DNA of 64,000 nucleotides from Bin5 sp965221345. GTDB taxonomy: Bacteria > Chloroflexota > Anaerolineae > Caldilineales > Caldilineaceae. The stretch spans positions 1,984,001-2,048,000 of the forward strand of contig CBDCSD010000001.1 in assembly GCA_965221345.1 (NCBI GenBank), written 5' to 3'. Within the stretch, counting starts at the first letter, position 1. Each line of letters begins with the position of its first letter. Positions 50,449 through 60,584 of this stretch are shown piece by piece. The translations under genes and the position numbers were made by a program. The notes below the pieces were generated by a model, which had not been told where the DNA came from, searched no databases, and saw only the letters and a list, made by a program, of their open reading frames with translations.

Positions 50449-52914
50449 ATGGAAATGGAACATTTAGAGCAAACTTATATTTCGGAACTGCCGGCTGCCT
50501 CGTCTCTGGTTGAGGTCGCAGAGGAAAAGAGACGGTATGGCAACGATAAAGAAGAACAGAAACCATCTCCCTTGGAGAAGACGGATCTGCCGGCGTTCTT
50601 CGGAACCGGCGGCGCGTTGGCCGCCGCGATGGACGATTATGAACTGCGGCCGGGCCAGTTGGAGATGGCAGAGGTCGTCAAACGGGCGATTCTCGAAGAG
50701 CGCCCGGCGCTGGTTGAGGCCCCCACCGGTACCGGCAAGTCAATTGCCTACCTGCTTCCTGCTGTTCTCAGCGAACGGACGGTCGTAATTGCCACCGCGA
50801 ATAAGTCTTTGCAAGACCAACTTTTCCGCAAAGATATTCCCTTCTTGCGAAAAATCCTGGATCGTCCGATCGAGGCGATTTTAGTCAAGGGGCGCAGTAA
50901 CTACGTCTGCAGCCACAAATGGGAAAACGAGGCCGCCGCGAGAAGTCGTCTTGCCTTTCCGGACAAAGAGGAAGAACAGGTCGCCTATCTGAGAAGTTGG
51001 CTGCCTGGTACTGATACCGGGGATGTAGACGACTTGCCGTTTGTCATGACGAACGATCTGCGCCCTCGAATTGTCAGTTTCCACGACGACTGCATTGGCC
51101 GCATCTGCGCCCACTTCGAAGACAACTGCTTTGTAAACCAGATGCGAGAAAAAGCACGGCAAGCGCAGGTGATCATCACCAATCACCATCTCCTGCTGAC
51201 TGCTCTTGAGTTGGGCGAAATGGGGCAGGGGATTCTTCCAGAGGCGGCAGTCTACATTATTGACGAGGCGCACCAACTCGAAAATACTGCAACGTCGGTA
51301 TTTGAAGTTGAGACCTCCGATTACGCTCTGGAGCAGCTTCTCGGACTGGCCGTCTTCAAGACCCATGTGGAAAAAGATCGGCTGGATGAGCTGCTCTGGC
51401 ACAACCGGCTTGCCTTTTCTGAAGTGGAACGGTTGTCGGACACAATGGTATTCCGGATTGACTCCGACCTGGAGGAGCTGAAAAAGCTGGCCGCGAGCCT
51501 TAGGCAGTTGCAGGATGAGATGCGGCAGGCCCATCCATACGATCACTCGCAACAGGAAGGCCACCCTCCGCTCACTTCCGAAGAGTCCGAAGAGAGCGCC
51601 AAATATGACCTGGCTGTGACGGGGCTGGGTTCTCTGGCGGGTAAATTGCAGGCGGTGGCAAGCAGTTCAAAGGATGAACTCGCCGTTCGCTACGCCGAAA
51701 AGATAAGCGGTGCTCGCCACCTGAAGCTTCGCCTCCATTCCGCACCGATCGATCCGGCCCAGGACCTCTCCCGGCATCTCTTCGTTGAGGAAGGTCGCAC
51801 GGTTATCTGCACCAGTGCCACTCTGGCAACTGATGGCAACTTCGAGCATTTCAAAAGCAGATGCGGCGTGTTTGGCGTTCCACTGGAACTAATCGCTGAT
51901 TCAGTGTTCGACTATCCCCAGCAGGCCCTCCTATATCAACCCGCATTGCCGGCCTTCGACTGGAGAGCCAAAGACCCTTTTTACGACGCGGCAGCGGCTG
52001 AGATTGAGCGCCTGCTCAACGTGAGCCGAGGAAGAGCATTGTGTCTTTTTACCAGCTGGACTGGTTTGCAACAGGTCTATGACCGCCTGGATGGCGTCGC
52101 CTGGCCACTTCAGGCACAAGGTCAACTCCCCCGCAACTTGCTACTGGACTGGTTTCGACAGACCCAACACAGCGTTCTCTTGGCGACAAAATCTTTTTGG
52201 GAAGGTGTCGATCTGCCCGGCGACGGTCTGAGCCTGGTCGTGCTGGACAAGCTGCCCTTTCCTACTCCCAGCGATCCTTTGCACGACGCCCGTATGAGAG
52301 CTATGGAGGAGGTCGAGAACGGCAGCAGCTTTAGCAAATACATGGTCCCGCTGATGACCCTGGCTCTGAAGCAGGGATTTGGCCGCCTGATCCGCCGTAC
52401 TTCCGATCGGGGCGTCGTCGCCATTCTGGATGAGCGGCTGTCAACCAGGGGCTACGGCAACCAAGCCCGCCGCGACCTGCCTCCCGCGCAGTTCAGTCGC
52501 AACTTTCGCGGCGTATATCAGTTCTACCGTACGGGGCTTGCCAGCCAGGCTGACTTTTCCTTGAACGTCTCTGTCAAAGAAAATGAAAACACCGGCGACT
52601 TGGCGTGGCGCTGGCAGTTGACTCGATTACAGGATGGAAGGGCTGACGAAGAGTGGGGGACTGGGAGCGACGGCGACACTTCTGATGCCGAAATTTCCGC
52701 CGCGGTGGCTGGGCTGGGCAATCTGCGCGCGCGCGTTTCCAATGCCGGGCACATGACAAGCAGTTTTGGCGTGGAACTTCGTTGCAGCGAGGAAACTGAA
52801 CGCAGACTGGGAGTCGGCGCTCTGCCTCCCGCATTGCACAACCGATGGCTAGAAGAACGTGCAGCCTGGAAATCGCTCGAAATTATTGGCCTGCGCTCTA
52901 CCGACACCGTCTAG
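50449..52914 (+). CDS. DinG/XPD-like superfamily 2 helicase
   Basis: An ATP-dependent DNA helicase of the DinG/XPD group. Motifs are the Q-like RPGQLEMAEVV, Walker A EAPTGTGKSIAYL, the Fe-S cluster cysteines (VC in RSNYVCSHK, then DDC, GRIC and DNC before VIITNHHLLL), motif II DEAH in YIIDEAHQL, and motif VI region GFGRLIRRTSDRGVVAILDE-type, here QGFGRLIRRTSD. The N-terminal 50 residues are charged and less conserved. Start is uncertain because no strong ribosome site is present; the ATG at 50449 is used. Probably involved in DNA repair. Confidence 0.9.
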   Translation: MEMEHLEQTYISELPAASSLVEVAEEKRRYGNDKEEQKPSPLEKTDLPAFFGTGGALAAAMDDYELRPGQLEMAEVVKRAILEERPALVEAPTGTGKSIAYLLPAVLSERTVVIATANKSLQDQLFRKDIPFLRKILDRPIEAILVKGRSNYVCSHKWENEAAARSRLAFPDKEEEQVAYLRSWLPGTDTGDVDDLPFVMTNDLRPRIVSFHDDCIGRICAHFEDNCFVNQMREKARQAQVIITNHHLLLTALELGEMGQGILPEAAVYIIDEAHQLENTATSVFEVETSDYALEQLLGLAVFKTHVEKDRLDELLWHNRLAFSEVERLSDTMVFRIDSDLEELKKLAASLRQLQDEMRQAHPYDHSQQEGHPPLTSEESEESAKYDLAVTGLGSLAGKLQAVASSSKDELAVRYAEKISGARHLKLRLHSAPIDPAQDLSRHLFVEEGRTVICTSATLATDGNFEHFKSRCGVFGVPLELIADSVFDYPQQALLYQPALPAFDWRAKDPFYDAAAAEIERLLNVSRGRALCLFTSWTGLQQVYDRLDGVAWPLQAQGQLPRNLLLDWFRQTQHSVLLATKSFWEGVDLPGDGLSLVVLDKLPFPTPSDPLHDARMRAMEEVENGSSFSKYMVPLMTLALKQGFGRLIRRTSDRGVVAILDERLSTRGYGNQARRDLPPAQFSRNFRGVYQFYRTGLASQADFSLNVSVKENENTGDLAWRWQLTRLQDGRADEEWGTGSDGDTSDAEISAAVAGLGNLRARVSNAGHMTSSFGVELRCSEETERRLGVGALPPALHNRWLEERAAWKSLEIIGLRSTDTV

Positions 52915-52954
52915 AAAATATGGACCTTGGTAAACGGCATCGGGGTATCTCGCT

Positions 52955-54061
52955 CTACATATCAAAGGCCAGTATTCCACGGGCGTTTTTGCCCGCTTCC
53001 ATGTCTGCGAATGCCTCGTTTATCTGTTCCAGCCTGTAAGTCTGGGAAATCAACTCGTCGAGCTTGAGTTTGCCTTCATCGTAGAGACGAAGGTATTCGA
53101 GCATATCGACACGGGGACGTGAAGATCCGTAGTAAGAGCCAATCAGCTTTTTTTCGCTCCAAATCAACTCCTGTGGCGGGATCGGAACGAGATCATCATG
53201 GCGCGCCAAACCAATGGCGACTGCCGTGCCGCCGGGGCGAACCATATCGAAGGCTTGCCTGATCGTCACCGAGCTTCCGATCGCTTCAAAGGCATAGTCA
53301 ACGCCCAAGCCGCCAGTCAACTCAATGACCGCCTCGACGGCATCTACTTTGGAACCATTTACCGTATCGGTAGCGCCGAACTGGCGGGCGAATTCCAACT
53401 TTCTTTCCACCAGGTCTACTGCGATTATGCGTTCAGCGTCAGCGATCTTGGCGCCTTGAACCGCATTGAGACCGACTCCTCCTGTACCTATGACTGCTAC
53501 CGTGCTTCCTGCTTCTACTTCTGCCGTTCTCAGAACTGCGCCTACACCCGTGGTTACGCCGCAGCCCACCAGCGCAGCCCTGTCCAGCGGATAGCCGGGA
53601 TCGATCTTGATCAGGGCCTGCTCGGGCACGACTGCCAACTCGGACATTGTGCCAATGCGGGACATCTGCGGAATGTCCTGGCCGCCGGCGTTGTGCAAGC
53701 GACAGGTGTCGTCAAGGAGATAGCCCTTGCGCACATCAAAGCCTCGGCACAGACAGACCCGGCCCATCTCACACATAACGCAGGCTTCACAGTAGGTCAC
53801 GAACGACAAAATGACGTGGTCGCCAGGCTTGACATAAGAGACATTTGCACCTACCCGTTCCACGATTCCGGCGCCCTCATGGCCGAGCGCGATCGGCGGC
53901 ACGTAATAGATTGTGCCGTTCACTATCGACAGGTCGGAATGGCATACGCCACTAGCTCCCATCCGCAGCAGGACTTCGTTATCTTTGGGATCGTCCAGTG
54001 TTAGAGTTTCAACCACGACTGGCGCGTCGTGTTCATATACTACGGCTGCTCTCGTCTTCAT
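52955..54061 (-). CDS. Zinc-dependent alcohol dehydrogenase (class III-like)
   Basis: This is a medium-chain NAD-dependent dehydrogenase. The catalytic-zinc ligands are seen as GVCHSDLS and GHEGAGIVE, and the structural-zinc loop as CEACVMCEMGRVCLC, four Cys. The Rossmann motif is AVIGTGGVGLNAVQGAK. It resembles the S-(hydroxymethyl)glutathione dehydrogenase group, but the substrate cannot be settled from sequence. The 368-residue length is normal. It follows the GH42 gene on the same strand after 142 bp and may be part of the same sugar-use region. Confidence 0.92.
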   Translation of the reverse strand: MKTRAAVVYEHDAPVVVETLTLDDPKDNEVLLRMGASGVCHSDLSIVNGTIYYVPPIALGHEGAGIVERVGANVSYVKPGDHVILSFVTYCEACVMCEMGRVCLCRGFDVRKGYLLDDTCRLHNAGGQDIPQMSRIGTMSELAVVPEQALIKIDPGYPLDRAALVGCGVTTGVGAVLRTAEVEAGSTVAVIGTGGVGLNAVQGAKIADAERIIAVDLVERKLEFARQFGATDTVNGSKVDAVEAVIELTGGLGVDYAFEAIGSSVTIRQAFDMVRPGGTAVAIGLARHDDLVPIPPQELIWSEKKLIGSYYGSSRPRVDMLEYLRLYDEGKLKLDELISQTYRLEQINEAFADMEAGKNARGILAFDM

Positions 54062-54203
54062 TTCTTACCCCCTCTGAATAGAATATACAGCTTCCTTACA
54101 TCCAAATCATTTCCCCTCCACAACCAGCACTGCTGGCGCCGCCTAGGGGAAAGGAACGCCCGGCTCTAGCCGTAGCCAAGTGGGCATGCCTGTCTCGAAT
54201 TCT

Positions 54204-56195
54204 TCAAGGACTGATTCCACGCATCAGCCTGTGGGTGGCGCCGTGGGTCGGCAGCCGCAGTTTTTCCGCCCCGTATCCTCTTGGCTGAACCTCTACTTCC
54301 CAATCGTACCCGGACCGGTTGATCACAAAGAGCAGGTTGCCGCGTTCGCTCTCCACAAGGCGGGCCTCCACGAGAGAACGGTACTCGTCAGGTACGCCCT
54401 GAATTGTAACATCGGGCGCCAATGATTGGGGAAGCCATCGCTGTATCAGCCGTCTCAATCCGCGGTGAAGCGATGAAAAGTAGGAGCGGCCAAGAGCGAA
54501 TGTCGGGATCAAGAGTCGGCCGTCAGGGCCGGCGGTGATCAGCGCCGGTTTGCCGCTGTCCCGGTAAGTTGCAACCGGATGCCCCCGGTAGTCGTCCAAC
54601 AGCACCTGATCGTGAAATGCAAAACCGCCGAACTGTCCGGCTGAATCGTTCACGCTCCAACCGGCGACGTTGAAGTAGATGGGGCGGATCCACTGGCGGC
54701 AGACCAATCCCAATTCATCGCCCACCTTCTGGCATTCCTCCAGATTGGTCATCGGCAGTTCGGCGATGACCCTGCCGCCTCGCTCAACATAGCTGTGCAG
54801 TGCCTGCCATTCGGTCTCGGAAATGCCAAGCGTGAAAGGGATCGCTACCACTTCCAGGCCGCAATCGGCGTCGAAGGCATGGGGCACGAACGTGACTTCA
54901 TAGCCCAGGTCCATGAAGAGCGCGTAGAGGCCGACAACCGCTTCACTGATCGGCGCCTCGCGGGCGTTGGCCGCCCAAATCATTTCCCGAGTCAAATAGA
55001 TGCCGACCCGCGCCGGGACGGTTTCGCCGGCTGCAATCAGGTCTTCGTAGCGCCGCAGGTCTGCGATGACTCGCTTGGTGGCAAGCCGCCGCTCAGTGTC
55101 ATATTCGTCGGCGTCGACCATGTGGTTTATCCACGGTTCCGGCCCCGACATCAGGGGCTCCCAGCGGCAAAAGTAGTGGGCGTGGCTGGCGTAGCTGAAT
55201 ACCTGGTTTACCTCGGCTTCTATATTCATTCCCCGCCACAGGATATCGGAGAGGAAGGGACCGCCCTGGCACTCGGTCAGCCAAGCTTGGGAGCCGGGCG
55301 CCAGCGCCTTGAGCAGAGCGATTCGCGAACCAGCCTCTGCTCCTGTGCGCGGACCGGATCCCCAATAGTGGCTTGACGAAGCGTAGTCCAGTTGTGGCAG
55401 TATCCACCAGTCCTGACCGCTGCTCTGGATTCCGTAGGGGTTCGTGTAGTTGAAACTTGCCCGCACGCCGGGTGCATGCTGTTTGACGATGCGGATGCCG
55501 TCCAACAGGAATTCGTTGAGGTTGTTGGCGATAAACTCCCGCCAATCGCGCCAGAAGCTGCTCGGGTCAGTTTCCACCTCCGTCGGCGGCTCAACATCTT
55601 CGAAATCCTCGAATGAAGTTCGCCAACGTTCGTTCAACTCCGAAATCGAGGTGAACCGCGCCGCCAGATCTGTGCGGTACTTGGAAACGGTATGGGGGTT
55701 ATGACAAGAATGGTCACCCGGGCCAATACTGGGTTCATTGTGTACATCCCAATCGATAACCGTCAGGTGTGAAGCAAAGCGCGTGGCGCAGTCAGCCAGG
55801 AGTTGGTCCCTTTGCCGACGATACTCGGGATGATTGATGCAGGCTCGCTGCCAGCGAAAATCATGTTCGTGAAGGGGGTAGGCAACTCCTTGCCTGTCAA
55901 CCACCTTGGCATCGGGAAATTCTTCGATGAAACTGTTGTTCACGTAGAAAGTTGCAAAACCGAATAGGACGCCCAGTTCCAACTCCTGGCAAATATCCAG
56001 CAGGCGGCCCACCTCATCCAGACTGCTGTCGAAGCCAATACGGATGCGGATTGAATCGAAGCCGGTATTTTTTATCATCCCGAGATCACGGCGCCAATCT
56101 TCCTCCCCCTGGGGCAGCCATTCAGGCCGTGTCGCCATGCCGCCGAAGGGATATTCATAGTGGATACCAATAAGGATACCGTCTTGTCCGGACAA
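54204..56195 (-). CDS. GH42-type beta-galactosidase family hydrolase
   Basis: A TIM-barrel glycoside hydrolase with the GH42 layout. The acid/base Glu is in IDWDVHNEPSIG and the nucleophile Glu in AWLTECQGGPF. N-terminal GIHYEYPFGGMATRPEWLPQ matches the GH42 start, and a trimerisation-like domain and a small C-terminal beta domain follow. No signal peptide, so it would act on imported sugars. The start is a TTG preceded by GAGGT at 6 bases, at the expected position of the conserved start. It lies 70 bp downstream of two sugar permease genes, so the ABC system probably imports its substrate. Confidence 0.9.
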   Translation of the reverse strand: MSGQDGILIGIHYEYPFGGMATRPEWLPQGEEDWRRDLGMIKNTGFDSIRIRIGFDSSLDEVGRLLDICQELELGVLFGFATFYVNNSFIEEFPDAKVVDRQGVAYPLHEHDFRWQRACINHPEYRRQRDQLLADCATRFASHLTVIDWDVHNEPSIGPGDHSCHNPHTVSKYRTDLAARFTSISELNERWRTSFEDFEDVEPPTEVETDPSSFWRDWREFIANNLNEFLLDGIRIVKQHAPGVRASFNYTNPYGIQSSGQDWWILPQLDYASSSHYWGSGPRTGAEAGSRIALLKALAPGSQAWLTECQGGPFLSDILWRGMNIEAEVNQVFSYASHAHYFCRWEPLMSGPEPWINHMVDADEYDTERRLATKRVIADLRRYEDLIAAGETVPARVGIYLTREMIWAANAREAPISEAVVGLYALFMDLGYEVTFVPHAFDADCGLEVVAIPFTLGISETEWQALHSYVERGGRVIAELPMTNLEECQKVGDELGLVCRQWIRPIYFNVAGWSVNDSAGQFGGFAFHDQVLLDDYRGHPVATYRDSGKPALITAGPDGRLLIPTFALGRSYFSSLHRGLRRLIQRWLPQSLAPDVTIQGVPDEYRSLVEARLVESERGNLLFVINRSGYDWEVEVQPRGYGAEKLRLPTHGATHRLMRGISP

Positions 56196-56265
56196 TGGAT
56201 ACCTCGTGAGTGGAGTGACGGGGGCTGGATCGTGTATTCGCGCTGCGGCTTCTATCGCGTTTACA

Positions 56266-57165
56266 TTACCCTTTGATACCGGTAAGCGCGATGCCCTGGA
56301 TGAATGTCCTCTGGGTAAAGAAGAAAAGCACGATCACGGGCACTGTCAGCACCGTTGTCACTGCCATCATCCATCCCCACTGAACACCTACCGTGCTGAC
56401 AAAAACCTGGATTCCCAGGGAGAGGGTGTACTTGCTGGGATCATTGAGGTAAATCAGCGGCCCAATGAAATCATTCCAGCTTCCCAGGAATTGAAAAAGC
56501 GCCACCGTTGCCAGAGCCGGCTTTGCCAGAGGAAGTATGACCCGCCACAGGACGCCGAACTCTGAGCAGCCGTCGATAATGGCGGCGTCGTCCAGGTCTC
56601 TGGGCAGACTAAGAAAGAACTGACGCAGCAGAAAAATGAAAAACGGAACGCCGAAGGCATGGGGCACGATCAGCGGTAAAAGCGTATTGACCCAGCCGAG
56701 ACTCCGGAAAATGATGAAAAGCGGAATCATCGTAACCTGGTAGGGCAGCATCATCGTCGAAAGCATGGCAAAGAACAGTATGTCGCGGCCATGCCAGCGC
56801 AGCCGGGAGAAACTGTAGGCGACCAGCGAGCTGGAAATCACTGTAAGAAAGACTGCGGAAATTGCTATTACCAGCGTGTTGCGCAGCTGCTGGAAGAAAG
56901 GAAAGTAACTCAATGATTCCGGATAGTTCAGCCATCGAAACGGATCGGGAATCCAAATGGGAGGCAGCGTGAATATCTGGTCCAGATCTTTCAATGAGGT
57001 GGAAATCAGCCAGAAGAAGGGCAGGAAAAACAATAGCCCCGTCAAAATGAGTCCGAAATGGCTAGCTGAATGGCTCAATATCTCGCGTTGCGTCCTCGTT
57101 AGGCTGCCTAAGCCAGAGGAGCCCACCTGTTGTTGCCGTTTCAGTGTCGTCGTTGTCCTGCCCAT
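56266..57165 (-). CDS. Carbohydrate ABC transporter permease (MalG-type)
   Basis: One of two membrane subunits of a CUT1 sugar importer. It has six TM segments and the EAA loop (LPRDLDDAAIIDGCSEFGVL), followed by WRVILPLAKPALATVALFQFLGSWNDFI in part, the site that contacts the ATPase. GLTGLL-like start LILTGLLFFLPFFWLISTSLK is normal for the family. The start is 4 bp after the stop of the partner permease. No ATPase gene is in the cluster, so a shared MsmK/MalK-type ATPase encoded elsewhere is expected. Confidence 0.93.
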   Translation of the reverse strand: MGRTTTTLKRQQQVGSSGLGSLTRTQREILSHSASHFGLILTGLLFFLPFFWLISTSLKDLDQIFTLPPIWIPDPFRWLNYPESLSYFPFFQQLRNTLVIAISAVFLTVISSSLVAYSFSRLRWHGRDILFFAMLSTMMLPYQVTMIPLFIIFRSLGWVNTLLPLIVPHAFGVPFFIFLLRQFFLSLPRDLDDAAIIDGCSEFGVLWRVILPLAKPALATVALFQFLGSWNDFIGPLIYLNDPSKYTLSLGIQVFVSTVGVQWGWMMAVTTVLTVPVIVLFFFTQRTFIQGIALTGIKG

Positions 57166-57169
57166 GGCC

Positions 57170-58072
57170 CTATCGCTCCTCTCCTTCGTAGTACACTAAG
57201 CGAGCCGAACTGCGGAATATGACCAGGGTCGTCCCCATAACTACAAGGAACAAGATCCAGGCCATGGCCGAAGCATAGGGCATTTGGAAAAATTCAAAAG
57301 CGTTCTGGTAGAGGTAGTAGGCGTAGAACAGGGTCGTGTCCAGCGGGCCGCCCCTGGTCATGATAAAAGCCTGGGCGAAAATCTGGAAACCGCTGATCAC
57401 GCCCATGATTACATTGAAAAAGATTACCGGGGACAGCATCGGCAGGGTAACATTCCTGATCCTCTGCAGGGCTCCCGCGCCATCGATCATCGCCGCATCA
57501 AAGAGATGCTGGGGAATGTGCTGCAGCCCGGCCAGAAAGATCACTAAGGTTCCACCGATTGTCCACACTCCCATCAGAATCAACGATGGCTTTGACAGGA
57601 CAGGGTCGGTCAGCCATCCCGGCCCGTGGACGTCTATGACGCTTAGCGCGGAGTTGATCAGACCGAATTCAGGGTTGAACACCCACATCCAGAGCACCGA
57701 AGTGGCGACAATCGGGACAATCGTTGGTATATAGTAGACGGTTCTGTAGAAGGAAACGCCGCGCAGATTCTGATTGAGCAGGAGCCCGAGAATGATGGCC
57801 AGAACGATGTGAAAGGAGACGCCGAAGACGACCATGTAGAGCGTATTATAGAGTGAAACCCAAAAGAGATCGTCATTCACCAATTTGACATAGTTGCTCA
57901 ACCCAACCCAGTGCAAGGGCTGCCCCAAAGTCGTAAACACGTTGAGGCTGTAGTAGAACGAGTAGACGACCGGCGCAATCGTAAGACTCACAAATCCGAT
58001 GATCCAAGGCAGCGCAAATAGCAGGCCTATCCGCAAACGCCGGAACTCCTGTCGCGTCAATCCGAAAGTCAT
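57170..58072 (-). CDS. Carbohydrate ABC transporter permease (MalF-type)
   Basis: The partner permease of the CUT1 importer, with six TM segments and the EAA loop IPQHLFDAAMIDGAGALQRI, then VTLPMLSPVIFFNVIMG. The start used is the ATG at 58072, with GGAGAAGG 5 bases upstream. A longer TTG-led frame starts inside a hairpin (58091-58120) and is unlikely. It is followed by the second permease with a 4-bp gap. Confidence 0.93.
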   Translation of the reverse strand: MTFGLTRQEFRRLRIGLLFALPWIIGFVSLTIAPVVYSFYYSLNVFTTLGQPLHWVGLSNYVKLVNDDLFWVSLYNTLYMVVFGVSFHIVLAIILGLLLNQNLRGVSFYRTVYYIPTIVPIVATSVLWMWVFNPEFGLINSALSVIDVHGPGWLTDPVLSKPSLILMGVWTIGGTLVIFLAGLQHIPQHLFDAAMIDGAGALQRIRNVTLPMLSPVIFFNVIMGVISGFQIFAQAFIMTRGGPLDTTLFYAYYLYQNAFEFFQMPYASAMAWILFLVVMGTTLVIFRSSARLVYYEGEER

Positions 58073-58090
58073 GCCAGCCTTCTCCAGTCT

Positions 58091-58120
58091 CCCGGCGGGT
58101 TCACTTGCCAACCCGCCGGG
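58091..58120 (-). promoter_or_regulatory. Stem-loop between the solute-binding and permease genes
   Basis: CCCGGCGGGTT at 58091-58101 and its exact complement at 58110-58120 form an 11-bp stem with an 8-nt loop and no T-run. Such hairpins after a solute-binding protein gene usually protect its mRNA and lower expression of the permeases downstream, giving excess binding protein. Role inferred from position. Confidence 0.65.
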
Positions 58121-58145
58121 ATCTTCGTGCCTCTGGACAATTCTA

Positions 58146-59522
58146 TCAGCTAACCTGCTGGCGGAAGTCGGTTAACTCCTGCTGCAGCTTGGCAGTCATA
58201 TCGTCCAGGCCTTGCTGGGGATCGATCTTGCCGTGAATTACTTCGTCCTGGAGACGCCGGATCTCGGTCTTGTATTGCTCCAGAACCGGAATCCGGGGCC
58301 AAGCGCGGCCGCCGGTTGACTCGGTCAGCTCGACAAACAGTTCGTTGTAGGGCAGCGAGTTGAGGAACTCCGGATCGCGGGCCGCTTCATTCAAGGGCGG
58401 AATGTCGCCGACCAGATTGCCGAACTCGATCTGCTGCTGCTTACCGGCCATGAACTTGGCCAATTGCCAGCCACCCTCCGGATTATTTGCGCCTGTGGGT
58501 ACGTTGAACATGGCGCCAATCTCGACAAGACTTGTTGGTTCCGTGCCTCCCGGCCCATACGGGGACTTGATCACCCCGTAGTCAAGCTCGGGTGCGTAGA
58601 GAGGGATCCAACTGCGCTTCCAACTGCCATCGATCTGCAAGACAATCTTGTCGACGTACCAGGGATCTTCGGTCAGCGAACTGCGGTTGCCGAACCCGGA
58701 CACATAGCGGTCGATTTTGTCGATATCGTACTTATCGGCGTAGGACTTGAACCATTCGAGCGTATTGAGCAGCGCCTCTTCCGAACCGGCTGTAATCGTG
58801 TCGGTCTCCGCATCATAGAACTGAGCGCCATTGGCCCAGCCCCAGTGCCAGAGGCTGCCGGATCGGAGCCACGGCAGGAAGCCCAAACGGGTCAGGTTGC
58901 CGTCGTCATCCCAGGTTGTCAGCTCTTCTGCCATTGCGTCCAGGTCGGCAAAGGTTTCAGGCGGGGTGTCCATACTGTACCCTGCCTCTCCGAGGAGCGT
59001 GTTGTTGCTGTGCAATGCAAAGACGTTGAGCGTATGGCCCGTGCCCCACAGGTGGCCTTCCGACCAGAGGGCATCCCAGGCCGGTTTGGACCAGCCTTCG
59101 CCGTCAAAACCGTCACGTTCCGCGTAGTCTTCAAGAGGAAGCAACAGGCCTCGGGGACCCCAGGTATAGGCCTGAGCCCAGAGTGATACCATATCGGGCG
59201 GGTTGCCGCCCTGAATTGCGACCTGCGCTTTCTGGGTCACATTTCCCCAGCCAATCGACATGAAAATCGCGTTTTCGCCGGTCTCTTCGTTAAAGCGTTC
59301 GACCTGCATTTGCGCCTGTGCCGCCTCCTGCAATCCGAACATCGACCAATAGATTATGGGCGCGTTTTCCTGCATCGGCGCGGCGGCTTCATCGGCCCCC
59401 GGCGCGGCGGCTGGCATCGGCGCGACACATGCGGCCAATGCGGCGCCACCTGCGCCCACGGCCATAGTGTGCAAGAATGCGCGCCGACTCAACTTCTGGT
59501 TCGTATTTCGCGAATCTGACAT
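58146..59522 (-). CDS. Sugar ABC transporter solute-binding lipoprotein, Tat type
   Basis: This captures a sugar outside the membrane and delivers it to the two permeases. The N terminus has SRRAFLHTMAVGAGGAALAAC: a twin-Arg motif followed by a lipobox, so it is exported folded by Tat and lipid-anchored. The 458 residues carry the family-1 solute-binding fold (NPPDMVSLWAQAYTWGP, PPETFADLDAMAEEL, GWQLAKFMAGKQQQIEF). The ATG at 59522 is chosen because AAAGGG lies 7 bases upstream. It heads an operon with two permeases and probably the GH42 enzyme. Confidence 0.93.
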   Translation of the reverse strand: MSDSRNTNQKLSRRAFLHTMAVGAGGAALAACVAPMPAAAPGADEAAAPMQENAPIIYWSMFGLQEAAQAQMQVERFNEETGENAIFMSIGWGNVTQKAQVAIQGGNPPDMVSLWAQAYTWGPRGLLLPLEDYAERDGFDGEGWSKPAWDALWSEGHLWGTGHTLNVFALHSNNTLLGEAGYSMDTPPETFADLDAMAEELTTWDDDGNLTRLGFLPWLRSGSLWHWGWANGAQFYDAETDTITAGSEEALLNTLEWFKSYADKYDIDKIDRYVSGFGNRSSLTEDPWYVDKIVLQIDGSWKRSWIPLYAPELDYGVIKSPYGPGGTEPTSLVEIGAMFNVPTGANNPEGGWQLAKFMAGKQQQIEFGNLVGDIPPLNEAARDPEFLNSLPYNELFVELTESTGGRAWPRIPVLEQYKTEIRRLQDEVIHGKIDPQQGLDDMTAKLQQELTDFRQQVS

Positions 59523-59789
59523 GATTGTCCCTTTCGCTAATGGGTTGGACCGTGTCGTTTGACCGTTCACGGCCTGTCAAGACGCCCGGCCATTCTGGGT
59601 TCTTGACGTCAAATGGAACTGCGACAAATGCTCTCGCTGTATTGTTTTGCTGTGGCGCCCCTCCTTTCTCGTTCCCTGACTTTTCGCATCTGCTGCCTGT
59701 TTGGCAGAAGCGTCGCCTCCCTCTTGCAAGCGTCTGCGGCCGGCCGCCATCTCAGCCACAGTCCGATTGTTACAAACTGCCGCGGGCGA

Positions 59790-60566
59790 TCACCACTCCC
59801 AGTGCGATACCTCGTTATTCTGGTTGATGACGAAAATGTAAGGTTTCATCGAGCCGTCATGGCGGTTCAGATAGGATGTGTTCACATGGATGACCTGCTC
59901 GGTGGACAGGTAGCTGATGACAACTGATGCGCCCGATATCGAGTTTAGGCCGTTGTACAAAACAATGTTACCCGACCCCGGCAGGTGCATTTCAGCTAGT
60001 TTCTGCACTGGCGGGAGCAGGGGCCCGGTCGCAATGCCGCCGTCCCCAATGAAATGGTAATTGAAGGCGCCGTCTGCGCCAATCGTAATATTGATGGGCG
60101 TGGCCGCGTGCCTGATAAGACACGTTGAGCAGTCATGACTAGCATAGACCGTGATATGAACGGTCGCGTAGGTCGCGCCCCCACGACTGTCAGAAACTTC
60201 GTAAACAAAGCTGTCTTTGCCTACAAAGTTCATGTTGGGCGTGTATTCGAAGGAGAGAATCTGCAGGTAGGCATTGCTGGTGAAAGAAGTAATCCTTCCG
60301 TTCTCTGGATCGGTGAAATTAAAAAAGGCGAAGTCGGAGAGAGTGTCATTGCCTAGCACCTCAATCTCCACACTACTATTAATTGGGACAGTGATGAAGT
60401 CGTCAACCGGGATGTTTGGCGATTGGGCAAACATGGGCGCGGCCGCGAAGGCCATCACGGCAAGGGCCAGGGAGAGCGCCAACACAATTTTGCGAAACGG
60501 ACGCCTGTTTATGTAGTCTTGGTTTTTCAGGCTCAGGACAATGTTATCATGACAAAGAGAGGACAT
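59790..60566 (-). CDS. Secreted cadherin-like (Ig-fold) protein
   Basis: An exported protein with a signal peptide (IVLALSLALAVMAFAAAPMFA) and one bacterial cadherin-like or Ig-type domain: DDFITVPINSSVEIEVLGNDT, then FEYTPNMNFVGKDSFVYEVSDSRGGA (shown as FEYTPNMNFVGKDSFVYEV), the TxNYxG-like consensus of such domains. A C-terminal segment with NRHDGSMKPYIFVINQNNEV follows and ends the protein. Function is unknown. The start is uncertain; the ATG at 60566 fits a normal signal, and codons before it lie in a decayed duplicate. Confidence 0.8.
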   Translation of the reverse strand: MSSLCHDNIVLSLKNQDYINRRPFRKIVLALSLALAVMAFAAAPMFAQSPNIPVDDFITVPINSSVEIEVLGNDTLSDFAFFNFTDPENGRITSFTSNAYLQILSFEYTPNMNFVGKDSFVYEVSDSRGGATYATVHITVYASHDCSTCLIRHAATPINITIGADGAFNYHFIGDGGIATGPLLPPVQKLAEMHLPGSGNIVLYNGLNSISGASVVISYLSTEQVIHVNTSYLNRHDGSMKPYIFVINQNNEVSHWEW

Positions 60567-60584
60567 AGCGTTTTCTGATCCTGA

